DNA from: Pseudomonas viridiflava
GTDB lineage: Bacteria > Pseudomonadota > Gammaproteobacteria > Pseudomonadales > Pseudomonadaceae
Reading direction: 5' to 3'
NCBI RefSeq assembly: GCF_900591205.1
Contig: NZ_UUPU01000027.1
Location: 124,001-188,000 of the forward strand
Length of the DNA: 64,000 nucleotides
Under the pieces are notes generated by a model that was not told the DNA's origin, did no database searches, and saw only the letters and a program-made list of their open reading frames with translations. A program made the translations under genes and the position numbers. Numbering within the stretch: position 1 is the first letter of the stretch; the number at the start of each line of letters is the position of its first letter. Positions 45,666 to 54,111 of this stretch are shown piece after piece.

Positions 45666-46700
45666 TCAATCCTGCGCGACGCGTACTACCAACTTGCCGA
45701 AGTTGCGCCCTTGCAGCAAACCGATAAAGGCTTCGGGCGCCTGTTCCAGGCCGTCCACCACGTCCTCACGGAACTTGATCTTGCCATCGCGCACCCATGG
45801 CGCCATCGCACTGAGGAATTCAGGCTGGCGATCGCCATAGTCATCGAACACGATAAAGCCCTGGATGCGCACACGCTTGGTCAGCAAAGTGCGTTGCAAC
45901 GCAGGCAATCGGTCAGGCCCGCTTGGCGCCTCATGGGCGTTATAGCCGGCGATCAATCCGCACAGCGGAATGCGTGCCTTGGGGTTGAGCAACGGCAGCA
46001 CCGCGTCGAAGACTTTGCCGCCGACGTTCTCGAAATAGATGTCCACGCCCTTGAAACACGCCTGCGCCAGTTCGTCGGCGAACTCCGCGCTCTTGTGGTC
46101 GATACAGGCATCAAAACCCAATTCGTCCACCACGTAGCTGCACTTGTCGGCGCCGCCCGCAATACCGACCACACGCAGGCCCTTGAGCTTGGCCACCTGC
46201 CCCACCACCGAGCCCACGGCGCCGGAGGCTGCCGCGACCACCAGGGTTTCGCCGGCCTTGGGCTGGCCGATGTCCATCAGGCCCATATAGGCGGTCATGC
46301 CCGGCATGCCGAGCACACCCAACGCCATGGATGGGTTGGCCAGGCCCTTGGGCACCGGCATCAGGTTGCGGCCATCGGAAATGCTGTGGCTCTGCCAGCC
46401 GGTGGAACCGACCACCAGGTCGCCCACTTCAAACTTCGGATTACGCGACTGCTCGATACGGCTGACAGCCCCACCGGTCATCACTTCGTCGATTTCCACT
46501 GGCGCGGCGTAGGAAGGCGCGTCGCTCATGCGTCCGCGCATGTAGGGATCGAGGGACAGGTACAGGGTTTTCAACAGGACCTGGCCGTCTGCCAATTCCG
46601 GCAGGTTCACACGCTCCAGGCGAAAGTTCTCCGGGGTCGGTGCACCTTGAGGGCGCGAGACCAGCACAATGCGCTGGTTGAGAATCGGTTCTTGAGGCAT
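45666..46700 (-). CDS. NADP-dependent oxidoreductase (CurA/leukotriene-B4 reductase type)
   Basis: A 344-residue zinc-free medium-chain reductase. The substrate half has DPYMRGRMSD near residues 49-58; the Rossmann half has VVAAASGAVGSVVGQVAKLKGLRVVGIAGG near 152-181. PLCGLIAGYNA and the C-terminal EAFIGLLQGRNFGKLVVRV are family hallmarks. It probably reduces a double bond of an enone or curcumin-like substrate with NADPH. GGAG precedes the ATG. It lies between ybaB and recR with terminator-like hairpins on its upstream side, so it is likely its own unit. Confidence 0.92.
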   Translation of the reverse strand: MPQEPILNQRIVLVSRPQGAPTPENFRLERVNLPELADGQVLLKTLYLSLDPYMRGRMSDAPSYAAPVEIDEVMTGGAVSRIEQSRNPKFEVGDLVVGSTGWQSHSISDGRNLMPVPKGLANPSMALGVLGMPGMTAYMGLMDIGQPKAGETLVVAAASGAVGSVVGQVAKLKGLRVVGIAGGADKCSYVVDELGFDACIDHKSAEFADELAQACFKGVDIYFENVGGKVFDAVLPLLNPKARIPLCGLIAGYNAHEAPSGPDRLPALQRTLLTKRVRIQGFIVFDDYGDRQPEFLSAMAPWVRDGKIKFREDVVDGLEQAPEAFIGLLQGRNFGKLVVRVAQD

Positions 46701-46780
46701 CTGGGGCTCCTTTAACGAATGCTTCGGTATAGGGTGCAGACCATGGGGGCAGTGCCGGGGTTCAGCTCGGGTAACGTATT

Positions 46781-46823
46781 GGGGCTGCTTCGCAGCCCAG
46801 CGCAGGCAAACCCGCTCGCCACC
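46781..46823. repeat. Single REP-type repeat arm
   Basis: GGGGCTGCTTCGCAGCCCAG followed by CGCAGGCAAACCCGCTCGCCAC is a degenerate copy of the GGCGAGCGGG variant seen at 11494 and 58032. It lies upstream of the oxidoreductase gene with no partner arm. Confidence 0.65.
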
Positions 46824-46834
46824 ACCACAAACAA

Positions 46835-46861
46835 AAATGCCAGGCACTGGGCCTGGCATTT
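46835..46861. terminator. Bidirectional intrinsic terminator after ybaB
   Basis: A perfect 11-bp stem AAATGCCAGGC / GCCTGGCATTT with loop ACTGG. On the minus strand it is followed by a further TT (five T in a row), 22 bases after the ybaB stop. It should end dnaX-ybaB transcription before the oxidoreductase and recR genes. Confidence 0.85.
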
Positions 46862-46883
46862 GAGTCTAGCTAAAGCTCGTCGA

Positions 46884-47222
46884 TCAGAACGGCAGCTTCA
46901 TGCCCGGTGGCAATTGCATGCCGGCGGTCACGCCGCCCATTTTTTCCTGGCTGTTGGCTTCAATCTTGCGCACGGCGTCGTTGACGGCCGCAGCGAACAG
47001 CGCCTCGAGCATTTCCAGGTCATCTTCGCCCACGCCTGGCAATACGCTTGGGTCGATGCTCACGCGCTTGATGTCGTGACGACCGGTCATCACCACGCTG
47101 ACCATATCGCCACCGGCTTTACCGGTGACTTCGGCGTTGGCCAGTTCTTCCTGCATCTTGGCCATTTTTTCCTGCATCTGCTGCGCCTGCTTCATCAGGC
47201 CGGCCATGCCACCTTTCATCAT
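46884..47222 (-). CDS. ybaB: YbaB/EbfC nucleoid-associated protein
   Basis: A 112-residue DNA-binding protein. It has a Met/Gln/Lys-rich N-terminal helix ([32 protein letters not shown]), the conserved core [30 protein letters not shown] and the end [18 protein letters not shown]. It works as a tweezer-like dimer. GAGGTGAT precedes the ATG. It follows dnaX by 42 bases, the normal pairing in gammaproteobacteria. Confidence 0.95.
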
Positions 47223-47264
47223 GGGAATCACCTCAAAGTACGTGGATCAATAAGTAGCCCGGTG

Positions 47265-49322
47265 TCAGGACGCCTGGGGCACCGGGGCTTCGACAGGTTC
47301 AATAGTATCGTGACGGACGACCGCACCGAACTGTTGCATCATTTGCTGGATAAGCGGGTCGCCATGGATCGCGTCTTCGGCCTCACGCTGGCGGTTGATA
47401 CGCCGACGGGTAGCGGCCTGGGCCGGGGTTTCCTGCTCAGGCTTGATCAGCTCGATGGCGATGGTCAGCGTGCGCCCATGGTACTGGTTCAGCGCATCGT
47501 TGAGGCGTCGCTGCTGGGTCGCGTTGAACAGGGCGCTATGGGCCGGGTCCAGGTGCAACAGCCAGTGGTCACCGTCGACGGCAATCAGGGTGCAGTTGGC
47601 GGCGATGCTGCCGGTCATGCCGGAAATTGGCAATTTCGGAAACAATTCCAACCATTGCAGGGCCAGGCCGGTGGCCGGCGCGGCGGCAGGCTCCGCCTCG
47701 GGCTCCGGGGCCGGCTCGGCCGTGTGTTCACTGGCCAGGTCGTCCAGGTAGCTGTAGGCCGAATCCATGTCCGGCTCGATGTAGTCTTCGTCCAGCGGCG
47801 GTTCGTCATCGAGGTCGATACCCGGCGTAGCGGCTTCGACCTGGGCAACGGTCGGCTCCGGAACGGGTGCTGAAACCCACTCGGGCGCGGCCGGCACCAC
47901 ACTGTCAGGGGTCGGCGCAGGCATCGGGGTCAGCTCGGGCTGCTCGCCGCTGGTTTCGAGCACGGGCTCCACGGCGGGCTGCAGCTCGACTTCCGGCTCG
48001 GCCTCCACCGGGTCATTCCAAGGCAGGTCGACCACGGGCTCAGGCTCAGGCTCGGGCACGACCACCGGCTCGGGCGCCGGCGCAACCACGGGCGCAACCA
48101 CTACGGGCTCAGGCTCGGGCACCGGCGCAGCAACCACTGGCGCAACCACCGCCGCGCCAGCCACTGGTTTGGCGGAATCAACTGTGGCCTGGCTGATCCC
48201 CACTGGCTTTAGCGGCTGTCTCGGCGCATCCGCCGAGTCGGCGGGCCGGAACGCCAGCATTCGCAGCAAGACCATTTCGAAGCCACCACGCGGGTCCGGC
48301 GCCAGGGGCAGGTCCCGGCGGCCGATCAGGCCCATCTGGTAGTAAAACTGTACATCTTCGGCCGGCAGCGCCTGGGCCAGGGCCAACACGCGGTCGCGGT
48401 CGCCATGACCATTGTCGACACCCTCAGGCAGGGCCTGGGCGATGGCAACGCGGTGCAGCACATTGAGGATTTCCGAGAGCACGCCGTTCCAGTCCGGGCC
48501 CTGCTCCGACAGATGGCGCACGGCTTCGAGCAACGCCTTGGCATCGCCCTCGATCAGCGCGTGCAGCACGTCGAACACCTGGCCGTGGTCGAGGGTGCCG
48601 AGCATGGCACGCACATCGGCGGCCATGACCTTGCCTTCACCGAAGGCGATGGCCTGGTCGGTGAGGCTCATGGCATCACGCATCGAGCCGTCAGCGGCGC
48701 GGCCGAGCAGCCACAGCGCGTCGTCCTCGAACGGTACGTTCTCGACGCCCAGCACATGGGTCAAATGCTCGACCACGCGCTCAGGCGTCATGTTTTTCAG
48801 GGAGAACTGCAGGCACCGCGACAGAATAGTGGCCGGAAGTTTCTGCGGATCAGTAGTGGCCAGAATGAATTTGACGTAGGGCGGCGGCTCTTCCAGGGTT
48901 TTCAACAGCGCGTTGAAAGAATGGCTGGAGAGCATGTGCACTTCGTCGATCAGGTAGACCTTGAAGCGGCCACGGCTTGGCGCGTACTGCACGTTATCCA
49001 GCAGCTCGCGGGTGTCTTCGACCTTGGTGCGGCTCGCGGCGTCGATCTCGATCAGGTCGACAAAACGCCCTTCGTCGATCTCCCGGCATACCGAGCAGGT
49101 GCCGCAGGGCGTCGAAGTGATACCGGTTTCACAGTTCAGGCATTTGGCGATGATGCGCGCAATGGTGGTCTTGCCCACCCCCCGAGTACCGGTGAACAGG
49201 TAGGCGTGGTGCAGCCGCTGGCTGTCCAAGGCATTGATCAGAGCCTTGAGCACATGGGTCTGGCCGACCATTTCGCGGAACGAGCGCGGACGCCATTTAC
49301 GTGCAAGAACCTGATAACTCAT
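47265..49322 (-). CDS. dnaX: DNA polymerase III subunit tau (DnaX)
   Basis: A 685-residue clamp-loader ATPase. Walker A GTRGVGKTT is near residue 45-53, four zinc-binding cysteines lie in CETGITSTPCGTCSVC (~64-79), DEVHMLS is Walker B, and the SRC motif occurs in TILSRCLQF. An acidic/Pro-rich linker with many PEPEPVV-type repeats (~400-540) leads to the C-terminal tau domain that binds polymerase alpha. The start MSYQVLARKWRPRSF is invariant in the family. No A-rich slippery site for a gamma frameshift was seen. Confidence 0.96.
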   Translation of the reverse strand: MSYQVLARKWRPRSFREMVGQTHVLKALINALDSQRLHHAYLFTGTRGVGKTTIARIIAKCLNCETGITSTPCGTCSVCREIDEGRFVDLIEIDAASRTKVEDTRELLDNVQYAPSRGRFKVYLIDEVHMLSSHSFNALLKTLEEPPPYVKFILATTDPQKLPATILSRCLQFSLKNMTPERVVEHLTHVLGVENVPFEDDALWLLGRAADGSMRDAMSLTDQAIAFGEGKVMAADVRAMLGTLDHGQVFDVLHALIEGDAKALLEAVRHLSEQGPDWNGVLSEILNVLHRVAIAQALPEGVDNGHGDRDRVLALAQALPAEDVQFYYQMGLIGRRDLPLAPDPRGGFEMVLLRMLAFRPADSADAPRQPLKPVGISQATVDSAKPVAGAAVVAPVVAAPVPEPEPVVVAPVVAPAPEPVVVPEPEPEPVVDLPWNDPVEAEPEVELQPAVEPVLETSGEQPELTPMPAPTPDSVVPAAPEWVSAPVPEPTVAQVEAATPGIDLDDEPPLDEDYIEPDMDSAYSYLDDLASEHTAEPAPEPEAEPAAAPATGLALQWLELFPKLPISGMTGSIAANCTLIAVDGDHWLLHLDPAHSALFNATQQRRLNDALNQYHGRTLTIAIELIKPEQETPAQAATRRRINRQREAEDAIHGDPLIQQMMQQFGAVVRHDTIEPVEAPVPQAS

Positions 49323-49455
49323 CGAAAACCGTCGCAACTGGGAAGCGGAAGCCGGTAATGCTAGCGGAGCAAGGGGGAAATTGCATCCGGCACGCTCGTC
49401 TAATCTGACTAAGCTCTGCTGATTGGCCCCGAAAAGGCCTGAACCCGGAGAGTGT

Positions 49456-50223
49456 ATGCGCGTAGTCCTGGGCGCTTTATGGATGATCACCACGGCCAGC
49501 CTGGCAGCGCCCACGCCGCTGCGCTTCTCGGTTTCCGACAGCTGGGCGATGCCCGTGGTGCAACTGGAGGACGGCCGGCCCACCCAGGGTATTTTGTATG
49601 ACCTGATGTTGAGCCTGGCCACCCAGGTCGGCCGCCCGGCGCAGTTCCACGTACTGGCGCGGGCGCGTATCTCGGCGGCCATGGAGCACGGCGATATCGA
49701 CGTGCGCTGTTATGTCACCCAGGCATGGTTCGACAATATGTCCGGAGACTACACCTGGAGCATCCCCTTGATGGTGCAGCGCAACCTGTTGGTCAGCACC
49801 CAGGTTCCCGCGCAGCCGGTGCAGGTGAGCAAACTGCCACCTCAGTCGATCGGTACGGTGCTCAACTATCGCTACGTCACCCTTGACCCGCTGTTTGCCG
49901 CCGGTCAACTGAGCCGCGACGACGCCCGCAGCGAAGAACAGGTGCTGCACAAACTGGTGGCTGGGCGTTTCAAGTATGCGGTGAGCAACGAATGGATACT
50001 CGATCGTTTCAACCAGCACATGCCCACCGGCAAAAAATTGCACAAAGTCGCCGTAATCGACGAACAGCGCATCGGCTGCACCGTGCGCAACGACCCGAAC
50101 GTGCCGGTACAGCGGATCCTGCGCACCCTGCTGCGGATGCAGATGTCAGGCGAGATTGATGAAATCATCCGGCTGTATACCGGTGAATACCCGGAGCCCC
50201 TGCACACTCCTGACAAGAACTGA
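49456..50223 (+). CDS. Periplasmic solute-binding-like protein
   Basis: A 255-residue exported protein with signal peptide MRVVLGALWMITTASLAAP and a type II periplasmic-binding fold of the SBP_bac_3 kind (LRFSVSDSWAMPVVQLEDGRPTQGILYDLMLSLATQVGRP...). The C-terminal lobe has the helix MSGEIDEIIRLYTGEYPEP. No transporter genes follow, so it may be an orphan sensor or a solo binding protein. CCGGAG lies before the ATG. It is divergent from dnaX. Confidence 0.8.
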   Translation: MRVVLGALWMITTASLAAPTPLRFSVSDSWAMPVVQLEDGRPTQGILYDLMLSLATQVGRPAQFHVLARARISAAMEHGDIDVRCYVTQAWFDNMSGDYTWSIPLMVQRNLLVSTQVPAQPVQVSKLPPQSIGTVLNYRYVTLDPLFAAGQLSRDDARSEEQVLHKLVAGRFKYAVSNEWILDRFNQHMPTGKKLHKVAVIDEQRIGCTVRNDPNVPVQRILRTLLRMQMSGEIDEIIRLYTGEYPEPLHTPDKN

Positions 50224-50276
50224 CAGTAGCGCCTTATAGACTGGCCCCCCTAAACGCCCGTCCTCAAGGAGCCCAC

Positions 50277-50648
50277 ATGAACACCCTCGCCTATTACTTC
50301 CTGCTGTACGTCGACAGCCCGGCCACCAGCGCCAACTTCTATAGCCGCCTGCTGGGCAAGCCACCGGTGGAGCTCAACCCGACGTTTGCGCTGTTTATCC
50401 TCGACAGCGGCGTGAAGCTGGGGCTGTGGTCGCGGCATACCGTGGAACCGGCCGCCCAGCTCACCGGTGGCGGCGGTGAAGTGGGCTTCTCGCTGCCCGA
50501 CCAGGCCGCGGTGGATGCCCTGTACGCGCAGTGGGTTGAGCGTGGCGCGACGATCATTCAATCACCGACCACGCTGGATTTCGGCTACACCTTCGTCGCC
50601 CAGGACCTGGACGGCCATCGCTTGCGGGCGTTTTGCCTGAGCGACTGA
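50277..50648 (+). CDS. VOC-family (glyoxalase/bleomycin-resistance fold) protein
   Basis: A 123-residue single VOC module, YYFLLYVDSPATSANFYSRLLGKPPVELNPTFALFIL..., with the second half ending FVAQDLDGHRLRAFCLSD; the DLDGHRLR motif is typical of PhnB/YkcA-like members. Function is unassigned. AAGGAGCC precedes the ATG. Its last 87 bases overlap the end of the convergent EamA gene. Confidence 0.88.
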   Translation: MNTLAYYFLLYVDSPATSANFYSRLLGKPPVELNPTFALFILDSGVKLGLWSRHTVEPAAQLTGGGGEVGFSLPDQAAVDALYAQWVERGATIIQSPTTLDFGYTFVAQDLDGHRLRAFCLSD

Positions 50649-51521
50649 CCGCCAGCGCCCTTCCAGGCTGATGGCCGCCACGCTGGTCAGCACGATCACA
50701 CCGCCGAGCACCACCTGCACGGCAATGTGCTCGCCCAGCAGCGTCGCGGCCATCACCATCGCCACCGGCGGAATCAGGTACATCGCCACCGAGGCGCGGC
50801 TGACCTCGAGATGTTTCAACACATAAGCCCAGGCCAGGTACGCCAGGGCGCTGGGGAAAACCCCGAGCACCAGCACCGCCAGGTTTTGCGCCAACGGCGC
50901 CTGCGCCACGGCGGCCGGCAGGCCCGGCAGGTTCACGCTGAGCATCAGCGTGCCCGACCACACCATGTAGCACGCCATGGTCAGTGGGCTGTAGCGGTGG
51001 GCACAGTGTTTCTGGATGGCGAAATACACGCTCCAGGACAGCGCCGCCAACAGGATCAGCAAGCCACGCGGGTTAATATCCGCCACGCCCTGATCCCCCC
51101 AGATCACCACCAGCACGCCGAGCAGCCCCAGCAACACACAGCCCCAGCGCCAGGCGCTGACCCGCTCCTTCAAGCAGAAAAACGCAATCAGCACGCTGAA
51201 CAGCGGCGCCGATTGTGCCAGCACGCTGGAGGCGGCCGCCGTCACCCATTGCTGCCCGTAATTGAGGCTGGTGTGATGCAGGAACACCCCGAAGAACCCC
51301 AGCACCAGCAACCACGGCAGATCCCGCAGGTGCGGCCGGCCGATGCCCAGCACCAGTGCCACCGCGCCCATAAACACCGAGGCGATCAAAAACCGCAGCA
51401 ACGCCAACTGGCCCGGGCTATAGCTGTGCAGCCCCAGGTGCACGCCAATCGGCGAATACGCCCAACAGAGGATGACGCTGGCGATGACTAGCGTAAGCTT
51501 TAAGGGTGAAGGGGGATTCAT
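50562..51521 (-). CDS. EamA/DMT-family transporter
   Basis: A 319-residue ten-helix transporter with two EamA domains (LTLVIASVILCWAYSPIGVHLGLHSYSPGQLALLRFLIAS at the start; GLLILLAALSWSVYFAIQKHCAHRYSP for the second). The start MNPPSPLK is chosen over an upstream frame with charged, non-membrane residues. It is divergent from a LysR regulator 102 bases away, a usual pairing for EamA exporters. The extension past the last helix overlaps the VOC gene by 87 bases tail to tail. Confidence 0.87.
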   Translation of the reverse strand: MNPPSPLKLTLVIASVILCWAYSPIGVHLGLHSYSPGQLALLRFLIASVFMGAVALVLGIGRPHLRDLPWLLVLGFFGVFLHHTSLNYGQQWVTAAASSVLAQSAPLFSVLIAFFCLKERVSAWRWGCVLLGLLGVLVVIWGDQGVADINPRGLLILLAALSWSVYFAIQKHCAHRYSPLTMACYMVWSGTLMLSVNLPGLPAAVAQAPLAQNLAVLVLGVFPSALAYLAWAYVLKHLEVSRASVAMYLIPPVAMVMAATLLGEHIAVQVVLGGVIVLTSVAAISLEGRWRSVAQAKRPQAMAVQVLGDEGVAEIQRGR

Positions 51522-51623
51522 CAACGGCGTCCGCAAACAGAGAGGGAATGCCGTCAGTCTTGGCCTCGGCAGGGCGCAGGACAATTAACCGTTTCTGACA
51601 TCTGAAATCACTGGAACTGAGCA

Positions 51624-52487
51624 ATGGAACTGGCCCAACTGAAAATGGTACGAGCCGTGGCGCAAACCGGCAGCGTGGCCCAGGCCGCCCTGCAATTGCA
51701 CTGCGTACCGTCCAACATCACCACGCGCATCAAGCAGTTGGAGAGCGAGTTGGGCACCCCGCTATTTATCCGCGCCGGGCGTGGGCTGGCGATCAGTGCC
51801 GCCGGTGAGATCTTCCTCGATTACTGTGAGCGCATCCTGGCACTGGTGGAGGAGTCCAAACGCGCCGTGGACGCCACCGCCATCCCCCGTGGCACCCTGC
51901 GTATCGGTGCGGTGGAGTCCAGCGCCAGCGGCCGCTTGCCGCCGCTGCTGGCGGAATACCATCGGCGCTACCCGGACGTGAACCTGGAACTGGTGACCGG
52001 CGCCTGGGGCCAGTTACTCGATGATTTGCAGCACCATCGTCTGGATGTGGCGTTGGTGGCCTCCGGCAACAAACGCGCAAAGCTTGCACACAGTGTGGTC
52101 TACAGCGAGCGCCTGGTGCTGATCGCCAGCGCGTCGAGCGCGCCGATCAACAGCGCCGAGGATTTGGCTGGCCGCACCCTGCTGGTGTGGCCGCCCGGTT
52201 GCCCGTATCGCGCCGCACTGGAGAACTGGGTCAAGCCCCATGACTTCAAGCCGAGCATCGCCAGCTACGCCAGTTGGGGCACGATCATCGGTTGTGTCAG
52301 TGCAGGGATCGGCGTGGCACTGGCGCCGGAAGGCATCCTGGCCCGCTATGAGCAGGCCGATCAGCTGGCTTCGTATAGATTCGAAGAATTACAGGCCGTG
52401 GATAACCTGCTGTTTTGGCACAAAGACACCCAGCGCCATCTGGCACGGGATGCGTTTGCCGGGTTGCTGCGCGAGACGTTCGGCTAA
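51624..52487 (+). CDS. LysR-family transcriptional regulator
   Basis: A 287-residue LysR protein with N-terminal HTH at ~1-60 (LAQLKMVRAVAQTGSVAQAALQLHCVPSNITTRIKQLESELGTPLF) and a co-inducer domain from ~90. Divergent orientation to the EamA gene, with a 102-base shared gap, suggests that transporter is its target. The effector is unknown. Confidence 0.9.
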   Translation: MELAQLKMVRAVAQTGSVAQAALQLHCVPSNITTRIKQLESELGTPLFIRAGRGLAISAAGEIFLDYCERILALVEESKRAVDATAIPRGTLRIGAVESSASGRLPPLLAEYHRRYPDVNLELVTGAWGQLLDDLQHHRLDVALVASGNKRAKLAHSVVYSERLVLIASASSAPINSAEDLAGRTLLVWPPGCPYRAALENWVKPHDFKPSIASYASWGTIIGCVSAGIGVALAPEGILARYEQADQLASYRFEELQAVDNLLFWHKDTQRHLARDAFAGLLRETFG

Positions 52488-52547
52488 CCCAAAACAGTTA
52501 TTTCATATATCCTCCCGCGAAATTAATTCAAAATGTAAGGGACTACC

Positions 52548-53456
52548 ATGAATTACTTCCGCCTGTTTCTGGCGGCGGCTGCTCTGAGCCTGCCTGTCGT
52601 GCCCGTGTTTGCCGCCTCCAAGCCCGCGCCTGCGCCCGTTGAAACCAGTGCACCGGCCGAAACCGCCGAACACTTTCTCGCGTCACTCAAGCAAAAGACC
52701 GGCACGGTCAGCCTGCCCGGTGGCATTGCGAGCCTCAAGCTCAACGACGAGTTCTACTACCTCGACCCCGCCGACACCGAGCGCCTGCTGACTGACGGCT
52801 GGGGCAACCCGCCGGGCTTCAAGACCCTGGGCATGATCGTGCCCAAAGCCGTCAGCCCGTTGTCGGAGCGCGGCTGGGGTGTGATCGTCAGCTACAAGAA
52901 CGACGGGCACATTTCCGACGAAGACGCGGCGAAAATCGACTACGCCGATCTGCTCAAGCAAATGCAGGAAGAAGACGAAGCACAGAACCAGGAACGCCAG
53001 AAACAAGGCTACGCCGGCCTGCACCTGCTGGGCTGGGCCGAGCCGCCGCGTTACGACGACAGCACCCACAAGATGTACTGGGCGCGCGAGTTGAAAGCCG
53101 ACGATGCCGACCAGACCACCCTTAACTACAGCATCCGCGTGCTGGGCCGCGAAGGCGTTCTGGAACTCAACGCCGTCGCCGGCATGGCCGACCTGGCAAC
53201 CGTCAAACAGGAAATGCCCAAGGTCCTGGCGTTCACCAACTTTACCGACGGCAACCTGTACACCGACTTCAACCCCAAGACCGACAAGCTGGCCTCTTAT
53301 GGCCTGGCGGCCCTGGTTGCCGGCGGGATTGCCGCCAAGGCCGGGCTGTTCGCCAAGATCGGCATTTTCCTGCTGGCCGCGAAGAAATTCCTGGTGGTCG
53401 GCGTGGTGGCGCTGTTCGCAGTGATCCGCAAGCTGTTCAATCGCAACAAAGACTAA
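52548..53456 (+). CDS. DUF2167 exported membrane protein
   Basis: A 302-residue protein with a signal peptide (MNYFRLFLAAAALSLPVVPVFAA) and the DUF2167 core: FYYLDPADTERLLTDGWGNPP, GWGVIVSYKNDGHISDEDAAKIDYADLL, LGWAEPPRYDDSTHKMYWARELKAD, and VLGREGVLELNAVA. Two C-terminal membrane helices follow (LASYGLAALVAGGIAAKAGLFAKIG and FLVVGVVALFAVIRKLF). The large domain should face the periplasm. Function of the family is unknown. It is followed by a strong bidirectional terminator. Confidence 0.9.
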   Translation: MNYFRLFLAAAALSLPVVPVFAASKPAPAPVETSAPAETAEHFLASLKQKTGTVSLPGGIASLKLNDEFYYLDPADTERLLTDGWGNPPGFKTLGMIVPKAVSPLSERGWGVIVSYKNDGHISDEDAAKIDYADLLKQMQEEDEAQNQERQKQGYAGLHLLGWAEPPRYDDSTHKMYWARELKADDADQTTLNYSIRVLGREGVLELNAVAGMADLATVKQEMPKVLAFTNFTDGNLYTDFNPKTDKLASYGLAALVAGGIAAKAGLFAKIGIFLLAAKKFLVVGVVALFAVIRKLFNRNKD

Positions 53457-53467
53457 GCCACGCGCAC

Positions 53468-53508
53468 AAAAACGCCGCTGTGTGACGGGCACACAGCGGC
53501 GTTTTTTT
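53468..53508. terminator. Bidirectional intrinsic terminator
   Basis: A GC-rich stem ACGCCGCTGTGT / ACACAGCGGCGT is flanked by A5 on the left and T7 on the right, with loop GACGGGC. It ends the DUF2167 gene and, on the other strand, the convergent SH3-like gene. Confidence 0.92.
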
Positions 53509-53513
53509 ATCGC

Positions 53514-54110
53514 TCAGTTTTGCGCAGCGGGCGCAGCCAAGCGGCTGTACTGATCCTGGCTGATCCAACCGGTGAACGTACGGTCCTTGGCGTTGGTGAA
53601 CTCAACCTGGGCCCAACCCTCCTTGAAGGCCAGCACACCGACCACATCATCCTTGACGATATACGGGCGCTTGGCGGCCTTGTCGCCAGGGTTTTTCAGC
53701 AGATAAGCCTTTTCAGCCGACACCGTCACCAGGCCGATCCAGTTGTTGCTGGCGGTCTGGGTCAGGTCCAGGCCGGTAGCAATTTCCGGCATCAACACGC
53801 TCATGCAACCCGGATGCTGGCGGCCTTGCTCCACGGTCAGGGTCACGCCGTCGGACGAGGGCTTCACGCTGCCCGGGTAGGCGTCGTCGAGCCAGGTAGT
53901 GAGCGCTTCGGGCTTGCCTTGCAGGTAGAACGCACAGCTACGGGTTACGCCCTCACCCAGTTCTTCGGCGTAGAAACCTTCGACTTCATGCTCAGGCGTC
54001 ACCGCCAGCATCAGCCCTTCGTACTTGCCCGAGTGCAGTGCGGGCGAACCGGCAAAAGCTGGCACTGTGCAACACATCGACAAGACACCCACCGCTAAAA
54101 ACCGGATCAT
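53514..54110 (-). CDS. Exported SH3-like protein, possible muramidase immunity/partner
   Basis: A 198-residue protein with signal peptide MIRFLAVGVLSMCCTVPAFA, a middle domain with three cysteines (SCAFYLQG, HPGCMSVL among them), and a C-terminal SH3-like segment of ~55 residues (YLLKNPGDKAAKRPYIVKDDVVGVLAFKEGWAQVEFTNAKDRTFTGWISQDQYSRL). It starts 2 bases after the stop of the muramidase gene at 54112, so the two are cotranscribed. Exported partners encoded right after leaderless cell-wall hydrolases are often immunity proteins, which I infer as the likeliest role. No homology was checked. Confidence 0.75.
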   Translation of the reverse strand: MIRFLAVGVLSMCCTVPAFAGSPALHSGKYEGLMLAVTPEHEVEGFYAEELGEGVTRSCAFYLQGKPEALTTWLDDAYPGSVKPSSDGVTLTVEQGRQHPGCMSVLMPEIATGLDLTQTASNNWIGLVTVSAEKAYLLKNPGDKAAKRPYIVKDDVVGVLAFKEGWAQVEFTNAKDRTFTGWISQDQYSRLAAPAAQN

Positions 54111-54111
54111 C

